The notes under the pieces were generated by a model, which was given only the letters and a program-made list of their open reading frames with translations, searched no databases and was not told where the DNA came from. From the NCBI GenBank assembly GCA_963808615.1, contig CAWEGV010000013.1, positions 62,001 to 126,000 of the forward strand: DNA of 64,000 nt, in the 5' to 3' direction. Shown in pieces: positions 34,375-42,892 of this stretch; positions within the stretch are counted from its first letter, which is position 1; each line of letters starts with the position of its first letter. Both the position numbers and the translations under genes were made by a program. Source of the DNA: Palsa-504 sp963808615 (GTDB lineage Bacteria > Actinomycetota > Actinomycetes > Streptosporangiales > Streptosporangiaceae).

Positions 34375-35646
34375 TCACGGGCCATCGGCCGCGGGCCTTC
34401 CGGTGTAGACCGCCCGGGGGCGCAGTGGCTTGTCACCGGCGTACGCCTCGAGGGCATGGGCGATCCAGCCTGCCGTCCGGGCCACCGCGAACACGGCCTC
34501 CCCGGCGCCCCTGGTCATGCCGGCCACCCGGACCAGGGTGGCAAGCGCGAAATCACTGTTCGGCGCGGGCAGGGACTTCTGCCTGACCTCAGCCAGGACC
34601 GCCTCGGCCACGGCGAGCTGCGCTGACTTCGGCGCGGCGTGGCGCACCAGGTCGAGCAGCAGGACGCCGCGCGGGTCGCCGGCCCGGTACACCTGGTGAC
34701 CGAACCCGGGCACCCTCTCCCCCCGGCGCAGCATTTCGCTCACTACCCGGGGGACGTCCTGCGGGCCGCTGGCCGCGGCCAGCATGGACTCCACGGCCAG
34801 GGATGCCCCGCCGTGCAGCGTGCCGCTCATCGCTCCGAGCCCGGTGGAGACTACCGCGTAAGGGTCGGCACGGACCGAGGCGGCGACCCGCGCGGCCAGC
34901 GTGGAGGCGGCCAGCTCGTGGTCGGCCAGCAGGACCAGCGCCGCGGACAGGGCCCGCCGCAGGGCGGGAGTTCCTCGGTGGTCACACAGCCGCGACCACA
35001 GCCGCCCGGCCAGGTCGGCCTGATCGCCCGCCTCGGCACCCGCCGGGGGCAGGCAGTCCACCAGGCCGGCGATGATGCTCCGGCCGTCCGCGCGCACGGC
35101 CTCCGGGTCAAGCTGCAGCCGCATCGGGTCGGTCGCGGCCATGGCCGGGACGATGACCTGGAACCGCTCGAGCGGCAGCGTCCCGGCGGGCAGGGCGGCC
35201 TGGGCGGCACGGCCCGCCGCCAGCGCGGCCGGGGTCGCCCGCCACGGTCCCGTCCCGGCCGTGGCGGGGAGGGTGGCGGCACTGCGAGAGGCGCGGGACG
35301 ACTGGGGGGCGCGAGCCGCCGGGAGCTGTCCGGTCCAGAGCAGCTCGGCCACGTCCTCGAAGCTGTGGCTGGTCGCCAGGCGGACGGCGTCCAGGCCGCG
35401 GTAGCGCAGCCGGTCGGCGGTGATCTCGGTGATCGCCGACTCGATCGTGATGTCGTCCGTGCCGGCCGGGCGCCGCGGGCGGCCGCGCCGGGCGAGCCGC
35501 TCGACCTCCTCGGCGTCGAACAGGCTGCCCCGGCCGTCCTCAGCCTTGTCCCGGTTCAGCACGCCGCGGCTGACGTAGGCGTAGAGCGTCGCCGGCTTGA
35601 CGCCCAGCCGCCGGGCGGCTTCGGCCGCGGTCATGTACTCGGTCAT
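34375..35646 (-). CDS. Citrate synthase-like protein with N-terminal helix-turn-helix
   Basis: This 423-residue protein starts with a MerR/excisionase-type DNA-binding motif (MTAAEAARRLGVKPATLYAY then VSRGVL, residues about 5-30). A citrate synthase fold follows. The catalytic histidines appear in LLADHELAAST and GERVPGFGHQVYRAGDP and the aspartate in PAPNSDFALATL, so it should be able to condense acetyl-CoA or propionyl-CoA with an oxo-acid. The inter-domain linker contains low-complexity Ala/Arg stretches. The HTH suggests autoregulation. It is divergent from an isopropylmalate/homocitrate synthase-like gene, with TTGA-type palindromes between them. A second, similar gene lies at 39292-40602. 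Confidence 0.87.
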   Translation of the reverse strand: MTEYMTAAEAARRLGVKPATLYAYVSRGVLNRDKAEDGRGSLFDAEEVERLARRGRPRRPAGTDDITIESAITEITADRLRYRGLDAVRLATSHSFEDVAELLWTGQLPAARAPQSSRASRSAATLPATAGTGPWRATPAALAAGRAAQAALPAGTLPLERFQVIVPAMAATDPMRLQLDPEAVRADGRSIIAGLVDCLPPAGAEAGDQADLAGRLWSRLCDHRGTPALRRALSAALVLLADHELAASTLAARVAASVRADPYAVVSTGLGAMSGTLHGGASLAVESMLAAASGPQDVPRVVSEMLRRGERVPGFGHQVYRAGDPRGVLLLDLVRHAAPKSAQLAVAEAVLAEVRQKSLPAPNSDFALATLVRVAGMTRGAGEAVFAVARTAGWIAHALEAYAGDKPLRPRAVYTGRPAADGP

Positions 35647-35678
35647 CGGGTGCCATCACCACGGTCCGTTCGGCATAA

Positions 35679-35721
35679 TTGATTTTAATCAATATTGACT
35701 AGTATTGATCATCTTGTCAAT
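35679..35721. promoter_or_regulatory. AT-rich palindromes in the divergent promoter, candidate operator
   Basis: TTGATTTTAATCAA (35679-35692) is a palindrome, and ATTGAC (35694-35699) is inverted as GTCAAT (35716-35721). They lie in a strikingly AT-rich island between the HTH-citrate synthase and the synthase-like gene at 35730. TTGA/TCAA half-sites recur at the second citrate synthase promoter (40628-40637), so both genes may be bound by the same protein, possibly the enzymes' own HTH domains. Confidence 0.5.
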
Positions 35722-35729
35722 CTTGATTT

Positions 35730-36977
35730 ATGCCATCGATTCACTTTCTCGACGTGACCAACCGGGACGGGGTGCAGACCGCACGCACCGGGCTGTCGAA
35801 GTTCGGCAAGGTCATGGTCAACTTCTACCTGGGGCGCCTGGGGGTGGCGCAGTCCGAGATCGGGTTCCCGTTCGTGTTCCACGAGGTGCCGTACGTCCGG
35901 GCCTGCCTGGCGCTGGCCGAGGCGGGGGCGTTCGGGGACCTGCGGCTGTCCGGCTGGTGCCGGGCGGTTCCCGCCGACGTCGAGTCGGCGGCGTCCGTGA
36001 CCGGCCCGGACGGGCGGGGCCTGCGGCACTACAACGTGTCGATCTCTACCTCGGACCAGATGATCGCGCACAAGTTCCGGGGCAAGCTGGACCGGTCCGC
36101 GATCATCGACGAGATGACCGCGTCGGTGGCGGTGGCCCGGGCCGCCGGTGCGCAGACCGTCGGGGTCAACGCCGAGGACGGGTCGCGGACCGACGACGGG
36201 TACCTGCTGGAGTTCGCGGCCGCCGCGCGGGAGGCGGGCGCGTCGCGGGTGCGGTACTGCGACACGACCGGCGGGGACTCCCCCGGCCGGATCAGGGAGC
36301 GGTTCGCCAAGCTGGCGGCGGCGACCGGCGTCCCGGTCGAGACGCACTGCCATAACGACCTGGGCATGGCGGTGGCCAACTCGGTCTCCGGCGCGCTCGG
36401 CGACCTGGACGCCGGGCAGGACGCGTGGGTGAACACCTGCGTGAACGGGATCGGCGAGCGGGCCGGCAACGCCGACCTGCTGTCATGCATCCTGGCCTTC
36501 TCCTACGCGTTCGGCCTGGGCGACGAGGCGGTCATCGGGGATCCGGTGGACCTGTCCTGGGCCAGGCGGTTCGGGCTGTGGGCGGCGTACGCGTTCGGGC
36601 AGCCGCTGCCGCCGGCCTGGCCGGGCGTGGGGCGCAACGCGTTCGCGCACGAGTCGGGGATCCACGCCGACGGGGCGCTGAAGGACCGCGGCAACTACGA
36701 GCTGTACGACGACGCGGTGCTGGGACCGTTCCCGGCCGACTGGTACGCCCGGCTGGGCCGGGTCGTGCTGACCGGCGAGTACGGCGGCAAGGCCGGGTTC
36801 CGGCACGTGCTGGACGGGCTCGGCGTCCAGGTGCCTGCCGGGGACGAGGACCTGGTGTTCTCGCTGGTCCAGCTGTGCGCGTCGGCGACCGGCAAGCCGC
36901 TGACCGACGATGAGCTGCGGCTGATCGCGGGCTACCCGCAGCAGCTGGCGTTGCTGTTCCCCGGCCAGCTCGGCTAG
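35730..36977 (+). CDS. DRE-TIM metallolyase (homocitrate/isopropylmalate/citramalate synthase-like)
   Basis: This 415-residue enzyme condenses an acyl-CoA with a 2-oxo acid, or does the reverse. The N-terminal active-site segment is FLDVTNRDGVQTARTGLS, the metal ligands are in PVETHCHNDLGMAVANS, and VNGIGERAGNADLLSCILAF matches the family GxGERxGN motif. NAFAHESGIHADGALKD is the conserved region after the barrel. It lacks the long C-terminal allosteric domain of LeuA, as homocitrate synthases do. The exact substrates cannot be read from sequence. It is divergent from the HTH-citrate synthase; together they may build or cleave related tricarboxylic acids. Confidence 0.83.
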   Translation: MPSIHFLDVTNRDGVQTARTGLSKFGKVMVNFYLGRLGVAQSEIGFPFVFHEVPYVRACLALAEAGAFGDLRLSGWCRAVPADVESAASVTGPDGRGLRHYNVSISTSDQMIAHKFRGKLDRSAIIDEMTASVAVARAAGAQTVGVNAEDGSRTDDGYLLEFAAAAREAGASRVRYCDTTGGDSPGRIRERFAKLAAATGVPVETHCHNDLGMAVANSVSGALGDLDAGQDAWVNTCVNGIGERAGNADLLSCILAFSYAFGLGDEAVIGDPVDLSWARRFGLWAAYAFGQPLPPAWPGVGRNAFAHESGIHADGALKDRGNYELYDDAVLGPFPADWYARLGRVVLTGEYGGKAGFRHVLDGLGVQVPAGDEDLVFSLVQLCASATGKPLTDDELRLIAGYPQQLALLFPGQLG

Positions 36978-37023
36978 GCAAACTCCGTTGCCAAGGTGGG
37001 TGAGCGGCTGATTCGCTTGGGGC

Positions 37024-37767
37024 GTGACGGCTGAAGACGGGGCAGCGGTACGGCTGGCCGGCGCTCCGGCGCTGCTGCGGTACCGGGGATCGCCGCAGGC
37101 GGCGGCCGGGCACGGGACAGTGCTCTTCTACCACGGCTTCGGCGGGACGAAGGAGCGGCCCGAGGCGTACCTGACCGCGCTGGCCGAGGCCGGCTTCCTG
37201 GCGGTGAGCGTGGATGCCGTCGGCCACGGCGAGCGCCGGTTTCCCGACTTCGAGGTGATCTTCGACAACGAGCGCTGGGACGCACGGTTCGAGGAGGTCG
37301 AGACGCACTTCCTGAAGCTCCTCGACGACACCGCCGCCGAGGTACCCGCGATCATCGACGACCTGGCCGCCAGGGGCCTGGCCCGGGCGGGCCGGGTCGG
37401 CGTGGCCGGACGGTCGCTGGGCGGCAACATCGCCTTCGCGTCGGTGCTGGCCGACGCCCGGGTGCGGGCGGCCGTCTCGGTGGTGGGCTCACCGGAGTGG
37501 ACGCTGCCGCGGCCGCACAGCCCGCACCACCACCCGGACCGCTTCTTCCCCGCCGCCGTCCTGTCGCTGGCGGCGGAGTTCGACGAGCACTGCCCGCCAG
37601 GTCCGATCAAGGCCTTCTATACCGCACTCGAGCCGTGGTACGCGGCGGAGCCGGCCAGGATCCGGTCCGTCGAGTATCCGGGCGTCGGGCATTTCCTCAC
37701 GCCGGAGCTCGACGAGGCGACCGGCCGGGAGATGGCCGCCTGGTTCCGGCGCTGGCTCGCGGGCTGA
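37024..37767 (+). CDS. Alpha/beta-hydrolase (dienelactone hydrolase/acyl-peptidase-like)
   Basis: This 247-residue cytosolic hydrolase has an oxyanion-hole segment TVLFYHGFGGTKERPEAYLT, the nucleophile elbow GVAGRSLGGNIAFAS (Ser near residue 143) and a C-terminal catalytic histidine in VEYPGVGHFLTPEL. The substrate is unknown; the closest types are small-ester hydrolases and the S9-like esterases. The GTG start at 37024 lies 46 bases after the synthase-like gene and the frame is co-directional, so co-transcription is likely. Confidence 0.83.
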   Translation: MTAEDGAAVRLAGAPALLRYRGSPQAAAGHGTVLFYHGFGGTKERPEAYLTALAEAGFLAVSVDAVGHGERRFPDFEVIFDNERWDARFEEVETHFLKLLDDTAAEVPAIIDDLAARGLARAGRVGVAGRSLGGNIAFASVLADARVRAAVSVVGSPEWTLPRPHSPHHHPDRFFPAAVLSLAAEFDEHCPPGPIKAFYTALEPWYAAEPARIRSVEYPGVGHFLTPELDEATGREMAAWFRRWLAG

Positions 37768-37809
37768 GCACCACGGGCTGAGCGCCGCCGCGGCGTCCGG
37801 CTGTCGATA

Positions 37810-38715
37810 ATGGTCTTCGTGAAGGTCTTCATCTCGTTCGACATGGAGGGCGTGGCCGGGATCGTCGACTGGTCGCAGTGCCGGGCGCCCGGGCAGCCGT
37901 ATGAGGAGGGGCGGCGGCTGCTCCTCGGCGAGGTCAACGCGGCCATCGACGGGGCCATGGCCGCCGGGGCCACCGAGATCGTGTGCAACGACTCGCACGG
38001 CACGATGAACAACCTGGACCCCGCGGCGCTGCACGGGCGGGCCTGCTACGTGTCCGGGCGGCACAAGCCGCTGTACATGATGCAGGGCCTGGATGCCAGC
38101 GCGGACGTGGTGTTCATGGTGGGCTACCACGGGTCGATCTCCGGCGAGAGCTCGGTGCTGTCGCACAGCTACAACCCGTCGGTGATCTCGCACGTCGAGC
38201 TGAACGGGTCGCGGGTCGGGGAGAGCGGCATCAACGCCCTGGTCGCGGCGGCCTGCCAGGTGCCGGTCGGGCTGATCACCGGCGACCGGCAGACGATCGC
38301 CGAGGCCGACCCGTTCCTGCCGGACGCCGAACGCGTCGCGGTCAAGGACTCGTTCACCAGGTTCGGCGCGGCCAACCTGCACCCGGACCTGGCCTGCGAG
38401 CTGATCGCGGCCGGGGCGCAGCGCGCGGTCGAGCGGCTGGCCGCCGAGCCCGGGCAGGTGTGGGAGATCGCGTCCGGCGGTGCCCCGCCGGAGGAGGACG
38501 GGCAGGTCGCGGTGCTGCGGCCGCCGCCCATCTCGCTGCCCGCCGTGCTCGAGGTGCACCTGCAGACGGCGGACATGGCCGAAGTCGCCTCGTGGGTGCG
38601 GGGCGTGGAGCGGGCCGGCACCCGGGCGGTGCGCATCAGCGGGGCGGATCCGCTGGCGATGTTCCGGTCGTTCGTGGCGCTGACCTACATCACCCGGGTA
38701 TCTGAGGGACGTTAG
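37810..38715 (+). CDS. M55-family D-aminopeptidase (DppA-like)
   Basis: This 301-residue zinc peptidase belongs to the DppA family, which forms decamers and removes D-amino acids from peptides, for example from recycled cell wall. The metal site is visible: KVFISFDMEGVAGIVDW (Asp and Glu), CNDSHGTMNN (His), VGYHG (His) and the catalytic region VELNGSRVGESGINAL. The ATG at 37810 is chosen; a GTG at 37819 lies nearer the family start and is also possible. It follows the hydrolase gene by 42 bases in the same direction. The 3' end overlaps the convergent VOC gene by four bases. Confidence 0.88.
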   Translation: MVFVKVFISFDMEGVAGIVDWSQCRAPGQPYEEGRRLLLGEVNAAIDGAMAAGATEIVCNDSHGTMNNLDPAALHGRACYVSGRHKPLYMMQGLDASADVVFMVGYHGSISGESSVLSHSYNPSVISHVELNGSRVGESGINALVAAACQVPVGLITGDRQTIAEADPFLPDAERVAVKDSFTRFGAANLHPDLACELIAAGAQRAVERLAAEPGQVWEIASGGAPPEEDGQVAVLRPPPISLPAVLEVHLQTADMAEVASWVRGVERAGTRAVRISGADPLAMFRSFVALTYITRVSEGR

Positions 38716-39215
38716 GTCGGGGAGCCCGCGGCGGCGCCGGTCGCGTTGTCGCGGCCCCAGCGGGCCAGCGTCGCGTCCCAGTCAAGCGGCACGGTCATGC
38801 CGCCGCCGGCCATCTCGGCCGCCCAGTCCTCGGCGGGCACCCGCCACATGACCTCGAACTCGATGCCGCTCGGGTCCTTGGCGTACAGCGACTTGGACAC
38901 GCGGTGGTCGCTCTCCCCCACCAGCGCCCCGGCCTCGACCAGCTTGGCCCGGGTCTCGGCCAGGTCGCCGAGCGTGCCGACCTCCCAGGCCAGGTGGTAC
39001 AGGCCGGGGTGTTCGGGGCGGTCGGGCGCGCGGCCGGTGCCGATCTCGAACAGGCCGAGGTCGTGGTCGTTGGCCGAGCCGGGCGCGCCCAGGAACGCGG
39101 CCCGGCCGGGGATCTCCAGCCGGACCTCGAAGCCCAGCGTCTGGGTGTAGAACTCGACGGTGCGCTGCAGACCGTTCACGTACAGCACAGCGTGGTTCAG
39201 GCGGCGGACGGCCAT
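38712..39215 (-). CDS. VOC-superfamily protein (glyoxalase/extradiol dioxygenase-like)
   Basis: This 167-residue metalloprotein of the vicinal-oxygen-chelate fold has likely metal ligands His in RLNHAVLYVNGL, His in GLYHLAWEV and Glu in DPSGIEFEVMW. This pattern is shared by glyoxalases and single-domain catechol-dioxygenase relatives; the reaction is unknown. It lies 77 bases upstream, in direction of transcription, of nothing but the end of the M55 gene, with which it converges. Confidence 0.85.
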   Translation of the reverse strand: MAVRRLNHAVLYVNGLQRTVEFYTQTLGFEVRLEIPGRAAFLGAPGSANDHDLGLFEIGTGRAPDRPEHPGLYHLAWEVGTLGDLAETRAKLVEAGALVGESDHRVSKSLYAKDPSGIEFEVMWRVPAEDWAAEMAGGGMTVPLDWDATLARWGRDNATGAAAGSPT

Positions 39216-39291
39216 CGGCGCTTCCTTCCCTCGGCTTCCCTTGGCTTTCCTCGGCGGACTGCTGATAGCTCCAATTCGCTGCGGGACGGCG

Positions 39292-40602
39292 TCATTCCCG
39301 GGCGGCGGCCGGCGCTGGAGCCAGCCGGGGCCCGGGGACCGGGCCGGTATACACGGTGCGCGGGCGCAGCGGCGCGTTCTTGGCGTACTCCTCCAGGGCG
39401 TGCGCGATCCAGCCCGCGGTCCTGGCCACGGCGAAGATCGCCTCGCCCGCGCCCGGGATCATGCCGGCCACGCCGGCCAGGGTGGCCAGCGCGAAGTCGA
39501 TGTTCGGCTCGGGCAGGGCCCGGCGGCGGGTCTCCTCCAGCACCGCGGCGGTCACCGCGTACCTGGCGGACCGGGGTGCGGCCTTCTGAACCAGGTCGAG
39601 CAGGGCGGTGGCCCGCGGGTCGGCGCTGTGGGTGAGGTCGCCCAGGCCGGGGATCCGCTCGCCGCGGCGCAGCAGGTCGCCGACGACCCGGACCGCGTCG
39701 GAGGGCTCGCGGGCCGCGGCGAGCATGGTTTCCGCGGCCAGGGACGCGCCGCCGTAGGCCGCCGCGTGCGGCGGGCTGGCGTGCAGGGCGCCGCCCAGGG
39801 CACCCAGGCCGGTGGCGACCACGGCGTACGGGTCGGCACGGACCGAGGCGGCCATCCGGGCGGCGAACGTGGAGGCGGCCAGTTCGTGGTCGGCGAGCAA
39901 GGCCATGGCCGCGCGCAGGGCGCCGAGCAGCCCCGGGTCGGGACGTTTGGGGCAGATCTTGTACCAGAACCGGCCGGCGATGCCGCCCTCGGCCAGCCGG
40001 GCGGACGGCATGGCAGGCGCGGCGCCCGGCCCCGGGGCGCCCGGGTCAGGCAGGCAGTCCACCATCCCGGCGATGATGGTGCGGACCGCGGCGACGACCG
40101 CGGGCGGGTCCAGGTGCAGCCGCAGCGGGTCGGTAGCCGCCATCGCGGGCACGATCACCCGCAGCCGTTCCAGCGGCAGCGTCCCCTCGGGCAGCGCGGC
40201 CTGAGCCGCAGTGCCCGCGGCTACCGCCTCCTGGGTGGCCCGCCACGGCCGGGCGGGACCGTCCTGGCCCAGGCCGCCGGTCCACAGCCAGGCGGCCACT
40301 TCCTCAAAAGGGCGCCACAGCGCGAGCCTGGTCACCTCCATGCCCCGGTAGCGGATCCGGCCGTCGGCCACCTCGGTGAGCTCGGACTCGATGACGAAAT
40401 CCCTCGTGCCGGCCGCCCGGCGCGGCTCGCCCCGCAGGCCCCGGCCGGCCAGGCGGGCCACCTCGCAGGCCTCGAACAGGCTGCTCCGCCCGTCCTCGCC
40501 GCGCCGCCGCGCGAGCATCCCCCGGCTCACGTACGCATACAGCGTCGCTTGCTTCACCCCGAGACGCTGCGCAGCCTCGGCAGCGTTGATCCACTCCCCC
40601 AT
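39292..40602 (-). CDS. Second HTH-fused citrate synthase-like protein
   Basis: This 436-residue paralogue of the protein at 34375-35646 has the same order: an HTH (NAAEAAQRLGVKQATLYAYV then SRGMLARR), a short linker, then the synthase fold. Segments equivalent to the catalytic histidine regions are LLADHELAAST and GERIPGLGDLTHSADP. In the second, the paralogue's GFGHQVYR is replaced by GLGDLTHSA, so the second catalytic histidine is displaced or lost. The late aspartate is in EPNIDFALATLAG. It may therefore be a regulatory or altered-activity partner of the first enzyme. It has its own promoter with a TCAACGTTGA palindrome. Confidence 0.83.
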   Translation of the reverse strand: MGEWINAAEAAQRLGVKQATLYAYVSRGMLARRRGEDGRSSLFEACEVARLAGRGLRGEPRRAAGTRDFVIESELTEVADGRIRYRGMEVTRLALWRPFEEVAAWLWTGGLGQDGPARPWRATQEAVAAGTAAQAALPEGTLPLERLRVIVPAMAATDPLRLHLDPPAVVAAVRTIIAGMVDCLPDPGAPGPGAAPAMPSARLAEGGIAGRFWYKICPKRPDPGLLGALRAAMALLADHELAASTFAARMAASVRADPYAVVATGLGALGGALHASPPHAAAYGGASLAAETMLAAAREPSDAVRVVGDLLRRGERIPGLGDLTHSADPRATALLDLVQKAAPRSARYAVTAAVLEETRRRALPEPNIDFALATLAGVAGMIPGAGEAIFAVARTAGWIAHALEEYAKNAPLRPRTVYTGPVPGPRLAPAPAAARE

Positions 40603-40627
40603 GGCGGTAGACCATAGCGGCGTTCGA

Positions 40628-40637
40628 TCAACGTTGA
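40628..40637. promoter_or_regulatory. TCAACGTTGA palindrome at the second citrate synthase promoter
   Basis: A perfect ten-base palindrome lies 26 bases before the start of the HTH-citrate synthase at 39292-40602. Its TTGA/TCAA half-sites match those at 35679-35721 before the paralogue, which supports a shared operator type. Short palindromes also arise by chance, so the parallel position is the main support. Confidence 0.4.
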
Positions 40638-40756
40638 CGACATTACTACCGCGTGTCGTAGTACCCGCGGACTTTCACGGCGCGGCGGACGCGCGCGATG
40701 GCCAGCGGGCTGCCGCTAGCGGACCGTGCGAGCGGATCTGTGCGAGCGGATCTGTG

Positions 40757-40942
40757 CTAGCGGATTTGGCGGCGGCGGATATCGCGCAGCCGACGGCGCT
40801 GCGACGGGTCGAGCATCAGGTAGGCCGCCGTCGGAACGGCGATCGCGAGCAGGATGACCCCGATCGCCAGCCACGGACTGACGATCCACAGGATCAGGCC
40901 CAGGACCACCCCGGCAATCGCCCACTTCGCGTGCGGTGTCAT
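40757..40942 (-). CDS. Small two-helix membrane protein
   Basis: This 61-residue protein has two adjacent hydrophobic segments (WAIAGVVLGLILWIVSPWLA and IGVILLAIAVPTAAYLML) and a highly basic tail (DPSQRRRLRDIRRRQIR) that should face the cytosol. Small proteins of this style are common in actinobacteria and have no known function. The ATG at 40942 is preceded by GGAG at five bases; an ATG at 40957 is in frame but has no such site. It lies alone between the second citrate synthase and a repair gene. Confidence 0.68.
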   Translation of the reverse strand: MTPHAKWAIAGVVLGLILWIVSPWLAIGVILLAIAVPTAAYLMLDPSQRRRLRDIRRRQIR

Positions 40943-41092
40943 GCTGACTCCGTTCATTCATCCCGGGCCGTGGACCCCCGATCCAGGCCCGCTTCTTCTA
41001 GCTTATAGCGCGTCGGCACATGTATGGATTTCGACGGCCGGCGGCGTTGTACGCTGCGGGCATACGTGACCGTGACTGAGGGGAGGGGCGCC

Positions 41093-41680
41093 GTGACGCT
41101 CGCGATGCCGGTGGAACCCGAGGCCAACGAGCTGCTGACCCGCAGCCCCCTGGCCTTGCTGATCGGCATGCTGCTGGACCAGCAGGTGCCGCTGGAGCGC
41201 GCCTTCAGCGCGCCGCTCGATCTGGTCCGGCGGCTCGGCCACGAGCCCACGGCGACCGAGCTGGCCGGGTTCGACCCGGCGGCACTGGCCGCCATTTTCT
41301 CCGAACGGCCCGCCCTGCACCGGTACCCGAAGGCGATGGCAGCCCGGGTGCAGGAGCTGGCCCGGCTGATCGTGGAGACCTACGACGGCGAGGCCGAGCA
41401 GGTGTGGACGACGGCCAGGACCGGCGCCGAGCTGCTCAAGCGGGTGGCGGCGCTGCCCGGGTTCGGCGCGCAGAAGGCGCAGATCTTCGTGGCGCTGCTC
41501 GGCAAGCAGCTGGCCGTGCAGCCGCGGGGCTGGCGCCAGGCGGCCGGGAAGTTCGGCGCCAAGGGCTCGCACATATCCGTGGCCGACATCACCGACGCCG
41601 AGACCCTGGCCCGGGTCCGTTCCTACAAGCAGGAGCTGAAAGCCACGGCCAAGGCCCAGACGACCGCCCCGGCACTGTAG
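41093..41680 (+). CDS. HhH-GPD-type base-excision repair-like protein
   Basis: This 195-residue protein begins LAMPVEPEANELLTRSPLAL and contains a helix-hairpin-helix segment (LLKRVAALPGFGAQKAQIFV) as in endonuclease III-like glycosylases. In active HhH-GPD enzymes a catalytic aspartate follows in a V-D-T/H-like motif; here the equivalent place reads LAVQPRGWR and no aspartate is evident. No Fe-S cysteines are present. It could bind damaged DNA without cutting it. The GTG at 41093 has a GGGGAGGGG site; an upstream in-frame ATG at 41024 is less likely. Confidence 0.78.
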   Translation: MTLAMPVEPEANELLTRSPLALLIGMLLDQQVPLERAFSAPLDLVRRLGHEPTATELAGFDPAALAAIFSERPALHRYPKAMAARVQELARLIVETYDGEAEQVWTTARTGAELLKRVAALPGFGAQKAQIFVALLGKQLAVQPRGWRQAAGKFGAKGSHISVADITDAETLARVRSYKQELKATAKAQTTAPAL

Positions 41681-41710
41681 GCGCGCGGCCCGTTGCTAGC
41701 GTCGGTGGGT

Positions 41711-42769
41711 ATGGAGCCGACCGACGCGTTCATCGACCAGCTGCCCAAGGCCGAGCTGCACCTGCACCTGGTCGGCTCCGCGTCGGTGCTGACCGTGCTC
41801 GAGCTGGCCCGGCGTCATCCCGACGGCCCGGTGCCGCGGACCGAGGAAGAGCTGCGGGCGTTCTTCAGGTTCCGGGACTTCCCGCACTTCGCGGAGGTAT
41901 ACGGGGCGGTCAGCGCGCTGGTCCGCGAGCCGGCCGACGTGGCCGCGCTGGTGGCCGGGGCGGCCCGTGACCTGGCCGGGCAGAACGGCCGGTACGCCGA
42001 GCTGACCGTCACCCCGTACACGCTGACGGCGGCGGGCATGCCGCCCGCCGCGCTGACCGAGGCGCTGGATGTCGGGGCCGGGTTGGCGCTGCGGGACCAC
42101 GGCGTCCGGATGGCCTACATCTTCGACATCGCGGGCGAGTTCGGCGCCGAGGCGGCCTCGGCCACCCTGGACCACGCGCTCTCGCACCCGCCGCAGGCCC
42201 TGACCGGGTTCGGGCTGGCCGGCATCGAGCAGGCCCGGCCCGCCCACCGCGACGCATTCCGCCAGGCGTTCGCGACCGCGACCGCGGCCGGGCTGCACAG
42301 CGTCCCGCACGCGGGCGAGATGTCCGGGCCGGAGACCATCTGGGAGGCGCTGACCGGGCTGCACGCCGAGCGCATCGGCCACGGCCTGTCCTGCCTGGCC
42401 GACCCGGCCCTGGTCGCCTACCTGCGGGAGAGCCAGATCCCGCTCGAGGTGTGCCCGACCTCCAACGTGTGCACCGGGCAGGTGCCCGACCTGGCTGCCC
42501 ACCCGCTGCCCCGAATGCTGGCCGAGGGGCTGTTCGTGACGCTGAACAGCGACGACCCGCCGATGTTCGGCACCTCGCTGAGTCAGGAGTACCGGCGGGC
42601 GGCCGCGGTTCTCGGGCTCAGCCGCGGCCAGCTGGCCGGCCTGGCCATGAACGCGGCGCGGGCCTCGTTCCTGGACCGGGCGGCCAAGCAGGCGCTCATC
42701 GAGGAGATCAGCGAGGTGGCCGGGCGGCCGTTCCCGGCCGGGCAAGCGGCCGCGGAAACACGCGCCTGA
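41711..42769 (+). CDS. add: Adenosine deaminase family protein
   Basis: This 352-residue TIM-barrel hydrolase converts adenosine (or a related aminopurine nucleoside) to inosine. The metal motif is PKAELHLHLVGS (HxH), with a valine where most members have aspartate or glutamate. The catalytic HAGE is in SVPHAGEMSGPETIW, the next histidine in ERIGHGLSCL and the aspartates in NSDDPPMFG. The ATG at 41711 is chosen over a TTG 18 bases upstream. It lies 30 bases after the repair gene and may be co-transcribed. A role in purine salvage is likely. Confidence 0.88.
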   Translation: MEPTDAFIDQLPKAELHLHLVGSASVLTVLELARRHPDGPVPRTEEELRAFFRFRDFPHFAEVYGAVSALVREPADVAALVAGAARDLAGQNGRYAELTVTPYTLTAAGMPPAALTEALDVGAGLALRDHGVRMAYIFDIAGEFGAEAASATLDHALSHPPQALTGFGLAGIEQARPAHRDAFRQAFATATAAGLHSVPHAGEMSGPETIWEALTGLHAERIGHGLSCLADPALVAYLRESQIPLEVCPTSNVCTGQVPDLAAHPLPRMLAEGLFVTLNSDDPPMFGTSLSQEYRRAAAVLGLSRGQLAGLAMNAARASFLDRAAKQALIEEISEVAGRPFPAGQAAAETRA

Positions 42770-42892
42770 GTGGCACGCGGCGTTTCCGGGGAAACGTGCA
42801 GGGGGCGGCCATCCCGGCGGGCGAATTGGTCCTGAAATCTGAGGCAGAACTGGCTCTTACCAAGGGAACCGATTCTTGGCGATCATCGTGCC

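Noticed and set aside
34375..36977. Glyoxylate or methylcitrate cycle operon
   Set aside because: No isocitrate lyase-type, dehydratase or malate synthase gene is visible, so the pathway name is not justified.
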